From: Oscillospiraceae bacterium
Lineage (GTDB): Bacteria > Bacillota > Clostridia > Oscillospirales > Oscillospiraceae
Direction of reading: 5' to 3'
Assembly: GCA_017378975.1 (NCBI GenBank)
Contig: JAFNXT010000353.1
Coordinates: forward strand, 1-5,387
DNA length: 5,387 nucleotides
Below the pieces are notes generated by a model. The model saw nothing but the letters and a program-made list of their open reading frames with translations, had not been told where the DNA came from and ran no database searches. Shown one piece after another: positions 5,311 to 5,387 of this stretch. The number at the start of each line of letters is the position of its first letter. The first letter of the stretch is position 1. A program made the translations under genes and the position numbers.

Positions 5311-5387
5311 GGATATTCGTATAATACAGGTCAATGCCGAATAATTGAAACTTTTTGATCAACATAAAAAACGTTACGGTCGACTAC

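Larger units (their letters stand above)
5216..5387. other. dnaA upstream region, possible edge of oriC
   Basis: No gene is recognisable between the dnaA start and the end of the window. The segment holds the dnaA ribosome binding site and promoter, one DnaA-box-like 9-mer, and an AT-rich tract at 5341-5370 (25 of 30 bases A or T), in sharp contrast to the GC-rich coding DNA. The tract contains the 8-base palindrome TTGATCAA (5355-5362). In many Firmicutes, oriC lies next to dnaA, and the region on this side often leads to a divergent rpmH. An AT-rich unwinding element plus box clusters would mark it. Only the AT-rich part is visible here, so the origin assignment is tentative. Confidence 0.35.

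Noticed and set aside
5320..5325. TATAAT on the plus strand as the -10 of a divergent gene (for example rpmH)
   Set aside because: No acceptable -35 lies 16-18 bases upstream (CGTAAT at best), and no gene starts on this strand before the window ends. It could be real only if the off-window sequence supports it.

Overview
This window looks like chromosomal DNA of a GC-rich, Gram-positive, Clostridia-type bacterium, probably an Oscillospirales/Ruminococcaceae-like gut organism. The grounds are strong purine-rich Shine-Dalgarno sites before nearly every gene, sigma-A type promoters, clostridial versions of a ProXp-ala/PrdX-like protein and a C_GCAxxG_C_C protein, and a surface-protein tail of a kind common in Ruminococcaceae. 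This placement is inference from protein style, not from a database search.

Layout, left to right. (1) Positions 1-555 (+) hold the C-terminal end of a large, probably secreted or surface protein whose start lies off the window. It is closed by a perfect 15-bp-stem terminator. (2) Positions 609-2502 (+) form a compact three-gene operon with its own consensus-like promoter: a trans-editing deacylase of the ProXp-ala/YbaK family, a SpoU/TrmH-family RNA 2'-O-methyltransferase one base downstream, and a small cysteine-rich C_GCAxxG_C_C protein ten bases further on. The first two both act on RNA used in translation. (3) A 29-bp perfect hairpin at 2498-2558 separates this operon from the convergent genes on the other strand and contains both flanking stop codons. 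(4) Positions 2554-3834 (-) encode a cytoplasmic GH13 alpha-amylase-family glycosidase with its own promoter just after the end of dnaA. (5) Positions 3899-5215 (-) encode a full-length replication initiator DnaA with its own extended -10 promoter. (6) Positions 5216-5387 are the non-coding region upstream of dnaA. It includes a strikingly AT-rich tract (5341-5370) and one imperfect DnaA-box-like 9-mer, so the edge of a replication origin is possible but not shown.

The main unusual points are contextual. dnaA is followed by an amylase gene rather than dnaN. The DnaA DNA-binding signature departs from the textbook form. The convergent terminator embeds both stop codons symmetrically. I see no CRISPR array, tRNA, rRNA, insertion sequence or phage gene, and no convincing novel multi-gene system. 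All gaps between genes are under 200 bases.
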